Positions 31,201-43,554 of a DNA stretch of 64,000 nucleotides are shown in pieces. A program made the position numbers and the translations under genes. Origin of the DNA: Taiwanofungus camphoratus. Its lineage: Eukaryota; Basidiomycota; Agaricomycetes; Polyporales; Taiwanofungaceae. The stretch's first letter is position 1, and the number at the start of each line of letters is the position of its first letter. The notes beneath the pieces were generated by a model. It was given only the letters and a program-made list of their open reading frames with translations. It was not told the DNA's origin and did not search any database. Location of the stretch: contig CP021224.1 in the NCBI GenBank assembly GCA_003999685.1, forward strand, positions 744,001-808,000. The letters run 5' to 3'.

Positions 31201-34200
31201 GTTGCAGATCAAGCCAGAGGAGGAAGTGGCACCCGAAATCACCTCAACATTAGTGAACCCTACTTCTAGGAATTACATTGGCACCTCTACAACGACTGAC
31301 GATTATTATCAAATGGTAGCTATCAATGCCTTGCTGGACATTTTGAAAGATCAGCAAGCCAGCAACCATCATCATAAAGTCATTGAGGCTATCATGTCGA
31401 TCTTCAAGACCCAAGGCCTCAAGTGTGTTACTTTCTTGCCACAGGTAAGTACCTGTTAAGCTCATCGTATACCTTCGTACCCTCCGTGATTAATGGTGCC
31501 CCTTATAGATTATACCTGCGTTTGCTGCCGTAGTACGTACGTCCGGCACCCGCACGACAGTACAGATATTCCACCTTGAACAACTCGCGATTCTCATTGG
31601 AATCATCAAGCAGCATGTACGCAATTACATGCCCGAGATCTTCGGGCTCATTAACGAACTGTGGGAGAACCCTCCTTTGCATCTTCCACTTGTATCTCTG
31701 GTAGAAGCTCTTGGAAAAGCTCTTGATGCCGAGTTCAAACCTTTCTTGCCGACTATCCTGCCTCCAATTCTCAAAGTCTTCGATGGCGAGCTCACCGAGA
31801 AGATAATGAGTACTCAGATCAAGATCTTCGATGCTTTCCTTACCTTTGGTGCCAACATAGAGGAGTATCTGCAGCTTGTCATCCCGATTATCGTGAAGAC
31901 ATACGAAAGGCCTGATGCGTCTACATCACTCCGTAAGAGGGCGGTCCAGACCATAGACGGGCTCTCAAGGAGAGTCAATTTTTCCGATCATGCATCACGA
32001 ATTATTCACCCTCTCGTCCGAGTTCTTTATCAACCAAATAACGAACTGCGTATGGCCGTTTTGGACACACTATGCTCAATGGTTATCCAGCTTGGTTCTG
32101 ATTTTGCTGTCTTCGTGCCTACCGTGAATAAGGTATGACTGTTCGAGTTGTATACTGCCCTTGCTTATCAAAATCGATACCTAGGCAATTATACGTAATC
32201 GTATACCACATCCCAAATACGAAAATCTCATTTTCAAACTTCTCAATGGAGAGCGATTACCACAGGAGGCCGGTCTACCAGAGTCATCGTTCGTTATCAC
32301 GATCTAGATTGATAATGCGGTACTGACATATCCATTACTCAGGGAAGGCTCAAAAGCTGCTGAGTTTTCAGTTCCCGCGGAGGCTGCCAAGATGACTGTC
32401 AATCAACAGCACCTCAAGCAAGCATGGAATGTGTCCCAGGTTTCCACTAAAGAGGATTGGCTTGAATGGATGCATAGGATATCCGTCGAATTCATGAAAG
32501 AATCGCCTTCCCATGCCTTACGGGCATGTATGAGTCTTGTCGATGTTCATCCACCCCTGGCGAAAGAGCTATTCAATGCAGCATTCATATCTTGCTGGGG
32601 AGAACTATATGACCAATATCAAGTAAGTGGATGTGACATCATCTCTTGGAATCGGTACTCAAGCTCGTTTCGCAGGAGGATCTCGTTCGAGCTATTGAAA
32701 TTGCCATCACATCAAGCTTGGCCCCTGCCGAGCTCGTGCACCGCCTTCTCAATTTGGCCGAGTTCATGGAGCATGAAGAGAAGGCACTTCCCATTGAAAA
32801 CCGAACGCTCGGAGAGTACGCGATGAAATATCATGCCTACGCGAAAGCTTTGCATTACAAAGAACTCGAGTTCTTTACTGAAACGTCACCCACTATTATC
32901 GAAGCTCTCTTAAGTATCAATTCCAAACTTCAACAACATGATGCTGCCTGGGGGACGCTCTTGATTGCTCGCGAGCAATATGACATCAGCAAGCACGAAG
33001 AATGGTACGAAAGACTCGGAAGGTGGCAGGAAGCTCTCAAGACATATGAGAAGAAAGCACAGGACAATTCTGACAACCTCGACGTTGCCATTGGGAGAAT
33101 GAAGTGTCTTCATGCTCTAGGAGAGTGGGATGAGCTTGCAAGGCGGGTAGAAGAGAACTGGGCGAAGGCTAATCACGAAGATCGCAAGGATATCGCACCC
33201 ATGGCCGCAGCAGCGGCCTGGTCTCTCAATGACTGGGAATCCATGGATGAATACATCGGAAATATGAGATCGGACTCTGCGGATAAACCATTCTACCGAG
33301 CAATTCTGTCGGTCCACCAAAATCAATTCCCCAAGGCAATGGCACAGATTGCCAAGGCTCGAGACCTTTTGGACCCTGAACTGACTTCTTTGGTTGGTGA
33401 GAGCTATGGTAGATCTTACAAGTGAGTCATTTGCATTTGTATTCAAGAATCAGAGGCGACATTGATTAGCACCATGGTTCGAGCACAAATGCTCTCCGAG
33501 CTTGAAGAAATCATTGCATACAAGCAATACGCTGATCAACCGGAGCGTCAACAGTCAATGAGGAAAACATGGATGAAGAGGTTCGATCGTTCTTTTCTTT
33601 GACATTGCTTTGGCATTGACGCTGTCTCTAGGTTGCAAGGCTGTCAGCCTGATGTTGAAGTTTGGCAACGAATATTACAAGTTCGAGCGTTGGTCCTGAA
33701 TCCAGAGGACGATCCCGTAATGTGGATCAAGTTCGTCAACCTTTGTCGCAAGTCGGAACGAATGTTCTTAGCGGAGAAGACGATTGACTCTCTTCTGTCA
33801 CCAGAACGCGTAAATATTGATGTGCATGTCATTCTTCTCGATGCTGAAACAGTCACAGTTGCAGCTGCCTTATCGGGAGAATCAACATATGAAGCTGCCC
33901 AATATTGTCGTCTACGCTCACCTCAAGTATATCTGGGCTTCCGGTGCCCGAGACGAAAGTTTGAACTATTTGCGTCAATTCTCTGCGAATCTCTCGAGAT
34001 CTCTTCAGGTAGAATCTGCAGCTCAACCTCAGTCTGAGTTCGCAAAGCAGAAATTGAGCCAGAGACTAGAAGAACTCTCACGATTGCTGGCGAGGTGCTA
34101 TCTCAAGCAGGGTGAATGGCAAGTTGCTCTAAAGGAAGATTGGGGTGCGGTATGTCCTCCAATTTGCTGCCTAAATGTCTAGCTCACTGTACTTTTAGAG

Positions 34201-36966
34201 AAATATCAAAGATATCCTGCATTCGTATTACCTCGCAGCCCATTATGATCCGACATGGTACAAAGCGTGGCACACATGGGCGTTGGCCAACTTCGAGGTT
34301 ATCAACTACCTGGAAACTCAGAATGAGACGAAGACCGCAGATACTCCCTCAGACGAGTTGGCGGCTCATATTTTGCAAGCTGTTAGCGGTATATCAGGTC
34401 ATACTATGTCCATGACGTCTTGTTGATGTTCTATCAGGGTTCTTCCGATCAATCTCTTTGAGGAACGAGAATGCTCTACAGAATACCTTGCGACTACTCA
34501 CTCTATGGTTCAAGTACGGCACCCATGAAGATGTCAGTAGCGCCATGCGCAGCGGCTTTACTGAAGTTGAAGTAGACACATGGTTAGAAGTCATTCCCCA
34601 GGTATGTCTCTAATGACCGGAACACCAGATGACTCACCTCGGTTTAGATCATAGCCCGTATACAAACACCGAGTGCAAATATACGACGCGACATCAATCA
34701 CTTACTCACCAAAGTCGGGAAGCACCATCCTCAGGCCCTGGTCTATCCTCTCACCGTAGCCTCAAAATCATCCAGTGTCGCACGCAAGAGTGCTGCGCAA
34801 GCAATCATGGACAAGATGAGAGAACACAGCCCACTCATCGTAGAACAGGTGGGTTTGCTTGTGCTCAGTAACTATATGCACATTAATGATTAGGATGTGT
34901 AGGCTCTGCTTGTCAGCGAGGAATTAATTCGAGTGGCCATTCTTTGGCATGAAATGTGGCATGAAGGTTTGGAAGAAGCTTCCCGGCTGTATTTCACAGA
35001 CAAGAATCCGGAAGGAATGATCCAGTTCCTGGAGCCCTTGCATAACATGCTGGAGGAAGTTAGTCTTTTGTTATGGAGCCCAAGTAGTCTTTGCTGACAC
35101 GTTTAACAGGGTCCCAAGACATCTCGGGAAACATCGTTTACGCAGGTCTTTGGAAGAGATTTGCTCGAGGCTCGGCAAGCTTGCAAGCGCTGGCGAGAGC
35201 ATTACGATAACAGAGACTTAGAGAGAGCGTGGGAGATATATTATGGAGTGCGCCATCGTATAAATAGCGCTAGGCAATTGTTGACAATGTCGTTTTCAGG
35301 TTTTCAAGAAGATCGAGAAGCAATTGCCCCAATTGACAACACTAGACCTTCAATATGTCTCACCTGACTTACTTAAAGCTCGCAATCTTGAGCTGGCAGT
35401 GCCAGGTATGTTATGCTCATTGGTCGGCACTGGTTCTCGACATGACATTCTCCGACCAACAGGGACATACCAAAGTGGTCGGCCTGTTATCACAATTGAC
35501 AGCTTCGCCACAAAGTTGTCTGTCATTCAGTCTAAACAACGACCACGTCGTTTAGCGTTGAAAGGTAATGACGGCAAGGATTACCAATACGTGTTGAAGG
35601 GTTTGTACCGCTTTCCTTCCTAACCCGGTAACATCGCTCATGGCGTTTTATACAGGCCATGAGGACTTGCGACAAGATGAACGAGTGATGCAATTGTTCA
35701 GTCTGGTCAACAACCTTTTGTCTGTCGACACCGATTGTTTCAAGAGACGCCTACACATTCAACGATACCCAGTCATTCCGTTAGCCCCAAATGCTGGTCT
35801 CCTCGGTTGGGTACAGGACAGCGATACTATGCATGTCCTTGTTCGTGACTACCGGGACTCCAGAAAGATCTTGTTGAACATCGAATATCGTCTAATGTTA
35901 CAGGTGACCAAATTAAGGCCCGCTTGATCTCGCATAGCTCAAAGATGGTTTTACAGATGGCACCTGACTACGAAAACCTCATCCTCCTTCAAAAGATAGA
36001 GGTCTTTGAATACGCCCTCGAAAATACCACCGGTCAAGATCTCTATCGCGTATTGTGGCTCAAGAGCGTGAGTTCTGAGCACTGGCTCGAACGCCGCGCG
36101 ACATACACACGGTCTCTCGCTGTAAACAGTATGGTGGGACACATACTGGGATTGGGCGACCGTCACCCGTCCAACTTGATGCTCGAGCGAAATACGGGAA
36201 AGGTAGTGCATATTGATTTTGGGGACTGCTTCGAGGTCGCTATGCATCGCGAGAAATTCCCGGAGAAGATACCGTTCCGCTTGACAAGGATGCTCACGCA
36301 CGCTATGGAGGTCAGCGGCATCGAAGGGAGCTTCAGGAATACGTGTGAAATCAGCATGAAGGTGCTTCGCGACAACAAGGAATCCCTCATGGCCGTGCTG
36401 GAGGCCTTCGTCTATGACCCGCTCATTAATTGGAGACTACTGCAGACGGATGTTGATGTCCGTAGACCTGAAGGTATAAGGGATGTTTCTTCTATACGTC
36501 ATGTACCTGACTTCTCTGTCCAGGCACGGCTACTGGTCGTGCTGAATTGGCGCGCGTCGCTGCTTATCCTCAAGGTTACACTCGCAAGCTGAAGGCGGAT
36601 GAGAACGACATTTTCAATGGTATGTCTCTACATTCTCAGTTCAAACCACTAGAAACTGACTGTGAAGAGTAGAAGCGGAAGAAGTTCGCAACGAGCGAGC
36701 TCTATTTGTATACAACCGTGTACAACATAAACTTACTGGTAGGCTTCCCAGCTGGTAAAAGCCAGTACAATGCCTATCTAACTGATCTATCTGTAGGTCG
36801 TGATTTTAAGCCTGATGAAGTCCTCTCTGTTCCTGCTCAAGTTGACAAGCTGATCATTCAAGCCACGTCTCTCGAAAACCTCTGTCAATGCTTCTCTGGA
36901 TGGTATGCCCTTAGCTATCTATCTGAGATGAAAAACTGATAGCCGTGCAGGTGTGCATTCTGGTGA
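28223..36966 (+). CDS. TOR: TOR serine/threonine kinase
   Basis: TOR is the catalytic core of TORC1/TORC2, which tie growth to nutrients. The gene starts at the ATG at 28223 ([20 protein letters not shown]) and ends at 36966, with many short introns; the protein is about 2,400 residues by rough sum. N-terminal HEAT repeats fill about 28.2-32.1 kb. The FAT domain follows (32.4-34.6 kb). The FRB domain has [20 protein letters not shown], with the Ser of ASRLYF and the Trp of ERAWEIYYG that contact FKBP12-rapamycin in known TORs, so the protein is probably rapamycin-sensitive. The kinase has [12 protein letters not shown] and [11 protein letters not shown]. The FATC tail ends CQCFSGWCAFW, split by the last intron, with the stop at 36964-36966. 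All parts are in frame across plausible introns. It is followed at 390 bp by the Saf1-like gene on the same strand. Confidence 0.96.
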
Positions 36967-37355
36967 AATCTCAGGTCCCATGTCGAACTGTATCTATAGA
37001 TTGTATCCTCTATTGCTCTCTAGATAATTAATACCATGCTCTGTCCTGTCTCTTTAATATCTAACGAGTCACAACGATGGCCCAATAATATTGCGCAGGT
37101 ACACGTGCCATGACGTCAGGGCCTGTGCCGCGGTGCACCGAGCACTGAGCAGACGGTCTTATTCTAAATCAAGCCAGAACTGGTGTGCGCGCAGTCGCTT
37201 CGAAGCTTGTATAAAGCCGCCAGTCTCACCTTTGATTCTTCTCTTTACTCTGATCCTGCGCTTCCACTGAGCTTTTGTGGCCTAAGTGAACTTGTATCCA
37301 TCTGTGCCGATTTATAGATTATCTCATTTGACACCGCCGTCAATTGCAATACCGC
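36967..37355 (+). promoter_or_regulatory. Intergenic region and promoter of the Saf1-like gene
   Basis: A TATAAA at 37210-37215 is followed by a T/C-rich block (TTTGATTCTTCTCTTTACTC) and the start codon about 140 bp further on. The spacing suits a TATA-driven fungal promoter. The first part must hold the TOR 3' end. Confidence 0.45.
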
Positions 37356-39605
37356 ATGATGGCTATCCTGACCGATTTACCCATTGAATTATTTCTCGAT
37401 AACATCCTCCCCTTGCTTTCTGTCCCCGATCTCTATCGGCTATCCTGCACCAGTCGCTTCTTTTATCAGCTTGCGTCCGATGATCCCTTTTGGCACAGAA
37501 AGATCCAGGCAGACTACAATTTTTCTGGTTCAGAAACAGCGAGAGATACCGGCTGGAAGTTTTTGTACAAAAGGCTCTCAAATCCGAAAGTATTTGTTTG
37601 GGGGTATGTTCTTGTTCCCCCATAAGCCGCCGTCGACGTCCACTTAATTGCATTCTGATGCTAGTGAGAAGAGCCATGGAAGATTGGGGTTGTCAGAGAA
37701 TGACACCCCAAGAACCGTCCTGCGTGATGGAGTGCCATATCCCGTTCAATTACGGATTCCTGGCGTCCACATTGTTAATTTGGCGGCCGGGGGAATGTAA
37801 GTATCTTCTTTAACTTATTTTCTCAGGCTGTCGCACTGATTTTTACAGGTCGTTCCATGCGTTGGACTCCCATGGTGATATCTATGTATGGGGTAAGCAC
37901 GTTCACTGACTCTCTCCACTCAGCTGACGCAAAATCCAGGGGTCCTTGACGGTTTGAATGCGGCCCTTCGGAGCGAAGGCTTCTCTATAGCATCCAAGAG
38001 AGCCGAACAGCCCATGCGTCTGAAGCTCCCGGTCAAATTCCGCAGTATCAGGTAAGTTGCGCTGCCCTAGAACTGGGAATAACCCCCCCCCCCCTTACAC
38101 CTAATTCAGTTGCGGGAGGCTGCACTTTACTGCTCTAGACGCAGCAGCCCAGGTCTGGACCTTTACTTCCTGGGGACGGCCATTTCGGCTGTCTTCCTCT
38201 CTCCTTGACAAGTCATCTCCCGAGACTACTCCGATCCAGATCGAGAGCGGATGGGCGTTTTCTTCTGTGCTGACAGAGTCTGGGGACGTCCTCGTCTATT
38301 GGCCCTTCATGGGAAGGATGAAAGATCGGATCGCGGAAAGAAACGAAGAGTTGGACGAACAAAGCGCCTCGGTTCCGACGAAAGCCCTCCCTACGGCCGC
38401 AGAGCCCCTTGTGATTCCATGCCACTCGTGGGTCCTCGAGGGCATTGACCCAATAAGATTGCCTCCGATACCGATCAGCAGTCTTCCGAAGCTTGCTGGA
38501 ACGGGCCTGACAAAGGAGCAGCTAAACGAGGAGACAAAGTTGATCAAGATTGCAGGCGCGGACAACACCATAATTGGGTTGACGAATCAGGGGCATGTCC
38601 TGAAGTATGGGATGCTAGCAGGGGAGGATACATATCGACAGGCTCAATGGGAGTTTGTGAGCTTTACGGATCTCTTGCACCAAAAAAGTGCTTGACTGTT
38701 TCGATCCTTAGCTGCCAGAATTTAGCGATGTCAGGAACGTCAAGAACCATCCGACGTTCTCTGATACGACAGAGGCACAAGGGGATCGTCCGGAACCCCC
38801 TGAGCTAATGCATATCACCCACGTCAGGCTGATCTTCATTTTGATAGTTCCCCACACCCCTCACAGCTTGCTTTCCAGATCTCCGCTCAGTTTCAAACAT
38901 TTGTGGCATACTCCACGGGCCCACGGTCCGTAGTGCTGATGGGCAAGCTCGCGATGGACACGCCCAACCTACCTGAAAGACCCATCATCCTGCCTGCACT
39001 ACAGAACCAGAACGTCATCTCGGTCGTACTGGGGGACTACCACTTCGGCGCACTGACTTCCACTGGTAAGTTACTCACGTGGGGTGCGTTCTCAAAGGGC
39101 GCGCTGGGGCTGGGCGACCCCGCCCAAATTGAGCCGGGACAGCCAGGTGGGTTCGCGGACCCTGTCCAGAAGCAGGCGGCGGTCACCTCACGGTGGGGCA
39201 TATTGCGGTTCTTCCCGCCCGATGTGCGTGTTCCGACAGAAGTGCGGTTCGACCACGGGGAGAGGAAGAAGAGAGAGAAGTACTGCTTTGCTGCTGCCGC
39301 TGCAGGGTGGCACATGGGTGCCTTGATGATTGATCTTGAGGTCTGAGTGTCAGTAATTGCATCTTGGATAGATTTGCTGATGTTTGGTGGTCTATTGACA
39401 GCCGGACGAGGACGAGCACGATGATGAAATTGGAGAGATGCCTGGAGCGTTCCCAGCCGATAGCGACATACCTCCAATTGATTCGCATCCTGTCGAGAAC
39501 GGGCCAGGAAATTATCCTACTCTGCCCATCACACATGGCGGGGGGATTTTCCGATTTGGTCACGCAGCACGGGGAGTACATCGGAGGCGAGGCAGAGGAA
39601 ATTGA
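37356..39605 (+). CDS. F-box protein with RCC1-like repeats (Saf1-like)
   Basis: The N-terminus is an F-box: LTDLPIELFLDNILPLLSVP, then DLYRLSCTSRFFYQLASDD and a Trp-containing end. RCC1-type blades follow across several short introns: SFHALDSHGDIYVWGVLDGL, SCGRLHFTALDAAAQVWTF, VLTESGDVLVYWPF, VVLGDYHFGALTSTGKLLTW and AGWHMGALMIDLE. The last exon is acidic (PDEDEHDDEIGE) and ends in a basic RRRGRGN before TGA at 39603-39605. This architecture is that of yeast Saf1, an SCF ubiquitin-ligase adaptor that targets Aah1; the substrate here is unknown. ATG 37356 is chosen because the frame upstream starts only at TTG; a second ATG follows at once. A C14 run lies in one intron near 38083. Confidence 0.88.
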
Positions 39606-39729
39606 TACGTCCTATAGCTTATATGTAGCGCAGTCAGAATGGGCCATTTGCAAGGTTTTGTATCATTTTTGTATCATTACTGTCGGTGGCGAAAAAAAGA
39701 AAATATACACCTCGCAACTGACTCTCTAA

Positions 39730-39815
39730 GGGCTTGGCCGGGAATCGAACCCGGGACCTCCTCCACATAAGGCACTTAACCCTAAGAAGGAATCATACCT
39801 CTAGACCACCAAGCC
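39730..39815 (-). tRNA. tRNA-Pro (anticodon AGG) with a 14-nt intron
   Basis: The minus strand folds as a standard cloverleaf. The acceptor stem is GGCTTGG with CCAAGCC, discriminator C. The D arm is GTCTAGAGGTATGAT. The anticodon stem is CCTTC with GGAGG (one G-U), with loop TTAGGG and then T. The T arm is CCGGG-TTCGATT-CCCGG. The 14 bases TTAAGTGCCTTATG sit directly after position 37, the usual place of a nuclear tRNA intron. AGG reads CCU (and CCC with inosine). No CCA is encoded, as usual in eukaryotes. It lies between the Saf1-like gene and ARP8. Confidence 0.93.
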
Positions 39816-40167
39816 ATTGAAGTATATGTCCCGTTGCATCATACATAATCATGTTCAACCACAGGACCAAAATCATGTCGAACCTTCTATGTACTCCCTC
39901 CAGCGGCAACCACAATGCTACTTATACGACGTATCACTGTTATTGTAGAGCTGTTAAAGCTCTCCGGCTTGTTTACAACGCGTATTTCGCTTTGATTTGT
40001 GCCTCGTCTCACTTTCAACTACACACGCACGCACCATTTGATAACACGGCGACTAGCCGCTATTGTGTCAATTGATCAACAGCAACAGACCGAAAAGACT
40101 ACAACCTTTGAGCAACAGTGAAACATCCCAATTGGAACATCAGCTCAGTTTTGCGAATTTTCCTGAA
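39816..40167 (+). promoter_or_regulatory. Upstream region of ARP8
   Basis: About 350 bp between the tRNA start and the ARP8 ATG. No TATA box or coding signal was seen. It would also contain any upstream elements of the tRNA gene. Confidence 0.35.
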
Positions 40168-43133
40168 ATGCCCCGCGGTATACCAAACGCGAAGCGCGAT
40201 GAGTCTGCAATGCGCTATACGTTATTTCACGTACCTTTACCGTCAGTAGTTCTATGGATTAAGTGCAGTTGAGTTGAACTGTTTTTCCGCAGACCAAATC
40301 CAAAACATGTAGGTACACACTACCTCAGATCAGAGTCTCAAACGCTTTGGTCGCGGAATGCCAGTCGGACGAGCGCTGCCAATAAGAACAAGAGTGTAGC
40401 AGACGAGACTGGAAATGCAACCCCCAGCGAGGTAGAGGTTTGACCAACGATTAATTGTCCGCATACTCATAAAATTGTCACAGGGTAGGCGTGGTTCAAA
40501 AGTGCTCGTGATCCACCCAGGATCGCGCTTTCTGCGCATTGGAAGAGCATCCGATGTCAATCCCGTGTCTGTACCGAATGTCATTGCCCGGAAACATAAA
40601 CCTCCCGTGCCAGCGCCTTCGTATATAGAAGGCATTTCTCGTCCCCTCAAAGACGCTTCACACCTTCAAACGACTGCATCTACACAAAATGTGGATGAGT
40701 ATGCTGTCCCTCTGGCCTCTGATGACCCTGTACGTCAAGGTGTTCGATGGAGCTTCTGTTTTTTAAACATGGCATGTGTTCCCTAGTTCGACATGAAAGT
40801 TGCCGCGATCACAATTTCCCTTCGTGATAGAATGCGATTCTACAAGTTGCGTGTCACACCGAACGCTGCGAGCATCGCGTCCACTTTCAACGAGCAATTT
40901 GTCCCTGAAGCGATTCCAGAGATAAATGATCCTTTCCGCATCGATTGGATACAGAAAGCTCCAGACGATGATTACTTAGTTGGTGAAAAGGTGACTGAAA
41001 AAGCCGTCGGCTCTCCCTTCTATCTCTAAATTTCACATACTTGTGAGGCCCTCCATCTAGCAGATCCAGCAAGTCTAGGTTACGTAGTCAGATGGCCAGT
41101 CTATGGCGGGAAGTTCAACACCAGAGATTACCAATCGAATCAATCAATACTCGGCGACATTGAAACGATCCTGCGAGTAAATCTCAAAGAAAAGCTGGAA
41201 ATAGACGCCAGCTCGTTCAAGGCAGGTCGACACACATCAGAGGTTCTCGCGTATATCTTTGACCTTAATCTCTTTAGGATTACTCTGTTGTACTCGTCAT
41301 TCCTGACTTCTATGATCGTTCCTACGTGCGAGATCTTGTCAGAATGTTACTAGTCTCCATGGGATTTAAGCAGCTATGTGCGCAGCAAGTAACTTATTTT
41401 ATCGAGAATCAGGCTGCTCCAGATAACTTACTGTTACGTCTTCAGGAATCACTGGCGGCTACATACGGGGCCGGCATCTCCAACGCATGCGTGGTTGACA
41501 TGGGTGCGGCGAAGACTAGCATCGCTTGCGTCGACGATGGCCTTGTTCTTCCCGACACTAGGTATGGAAAACCAAGCTAAGACATTCGTAATAGTGACGT
41601 CTGACAGTTTCGCAGGATGTCCCTCAACATGGGCGGAGACGACATAACAGAATTCCTTTATGTGTTATTAGAGAAAATCAGCTTCCCGTACAAAGACGCG
41701 GATCTTGCCCGTTGGTACGACTGGAATGTGATGGAAGACCTGAAGGCCCGATTGTGTACCCTTTTAGAGGTGTGTATTGTCATGACTTCGAGCGACTACT
41801 ATGGCTGATGATCGGACTCACAAGGGTGATGTTGCGCTCAACTTGTACGACTTTGTAGTCCGCCGCCCTGGTAGACCGACAGAGAAATATGGGCTTCGTG
41901 CCTACGATGAGATCATCCTTGCACCTATGGTAGATCCCTAATCGTGATATCCCGATTGCAGCCACTTAGATTCTCCCTATCCGCATGCAGTGTCTTTTCG
42001 AGCCGCGCGTCATCGAATTTGACCAGAAACGCGTTGGAACACGCCCGATTTCCCATCCAGACGTTTCAGGCGACATTGTGGAACAGGTTTCTGACCATTT
42101 TGTGAGTGTGCTAAGCGAGTGATGAGGTAACTTTGGTGCTATTCCGTTCTATGGACAGACGCAAGCTATGGTCATCTCAACGCAGCATCTACTTCCACCT
42201 GCCCCCCCTCCGGAATTGCCTCTACATCTCAAGACACTACCACCTCTTAGCCCGCAAATTCCTGATGGATCACAATCAGCTTCCGCGGTCTCCCCACAGC
42301 CAGTCCAAGGAGGTCCGTTATCTGAAACTTTCAAATTAACCAGTACACGCAAGACTGACATTTTGTTTCGGGACACGTTCATTTGATGGCGTCATCACAG
42401 ATACGCCTACTCCGGCTACAGGTACTAGTGACACAAAAGAGGCGACACCAACGGCAACAACGATCGCTCCAACTTCAACGGTCGGCGAGGGAACGGTGGA
42501 TGTCCCGATGGAAATAGTCGACAACGATGAGGTTGAAAGCAAGCCGCCCGATACCGCACCGGCAGATACCCCGGTGGGACCAGCAATACCAGACCAGCCG
42601 ACTCCGACGTTTCCTGGAGGATATACCATCGACGTATGTTTCGAAGCGAGCAAACTACCTCTGGATGTCGCCATCTTCAACAGCGCTAGGGCTGCGGGCG
42701 GGGATGAAAAGATCCGCAAGTACCTCCAGGCTGTGTTAGTGATTGGGGGCACGGCCCTCGTTCCAGGCATGGCGCATGCATTGGAGAGCAGGTACTCAAT
42801 GAACTTTTCTTCCTGAGCGGCCGGAGCCCACTAATGTGCATTCATCTTAATCTGTATTGTGGCCCGTCAGATTACAGGCGATTGCCACGCCTCTTGTGCC
42901 AAACATGGAGAAAGTACAGATCATCCCTCCACCGAAGGACGTTGATCCTCGTGTGCTTGCCTGGAAGGGTGCGGCAGTATTAGGCAAAATGGAAGGTGTG
43001 GCCGACTTATGGATCAATGCTGCAGATTGGGTAAGTCGATTCTCCGTTCTCCACGAAAATTCATTTGTACAAACATATCTCACAGGACATCCTTGGAATG
43101 CGTGGCCTTAAAGAACGATGTTTCTTCCTTTGA
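40168..43133 (+). CDS. ARP8: Actin-related protein Arp8, INO80 chromatin-remodelling subunit
   Basis: Arp8 binds DNA and actin within the INO80 complex. The start MPRGIPNAKRDESAMRY is followed, after an intron, by SESQTLWSRNASRTSAANKN and the actin-fold opening GSKVLVIHPGSRFLRIGRAS. Further conserved blocks are VVLVIPDFYDRSYVRDLVRM, NACVVDMGAAKTSIACVDDG (phosphate-loop region), MSLNMGGDDITEFLYVLLEK and VLVIGGTALVPGMAHALESR. A Pro/Ser/Thr-rich and acidic insertion (about 42200-42560) interrupts the fold, as Arp8 proteins often have large insertions. The last exon encodes DILGMRGLKERCFFL with TGA at 43131-43133. About ten short introns; not all joins were fixed, and the first intron's donor is uncertain. 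It is convergent with the RING gene. Confidence 0.92.
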
Positions 43134-43554
43134 GATTTCCTTTCTGATATCATGATGTGTATGAAGCAATGAGTCATCTGATGCCAAGGAATCGCCGTAA
43201 CTCAATGTTAAGAGCTTATCCAGAGTACATGCTATCGCAGTCTGCGCTATTGTATTGACAGCCAAGGAAAGCGAGAACCTCAGATTTCCAACGTAAAACA
43301 GTCACGCAGCACGCGGAAAAAATGATAACAACATGAGATAGGACTCTATCAAGAAATAAAGTTTATCTTACGAACGATGAAAGGGCCATGCCAAAAGGCG
43401 CCGAGGAAGAACAGCTAATTGAGACCGTGGTGCAAACAGGTTGAAGAAAAACCGGACCTTGGCCCGAAGCACAACTTCGAAATACTTGCACAACGTAAAG
43501 ATATGACGATTGCATCGAAAATCAAAACCTACTGAGGCCAGAATCACTGGTAAG
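43134..43554. other. Spacer between convergent ARP8 and RING gene
   Basis: About 420 bp between two 3' ends. No coding signal or repeat was recognised. Confidence 0.5.
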
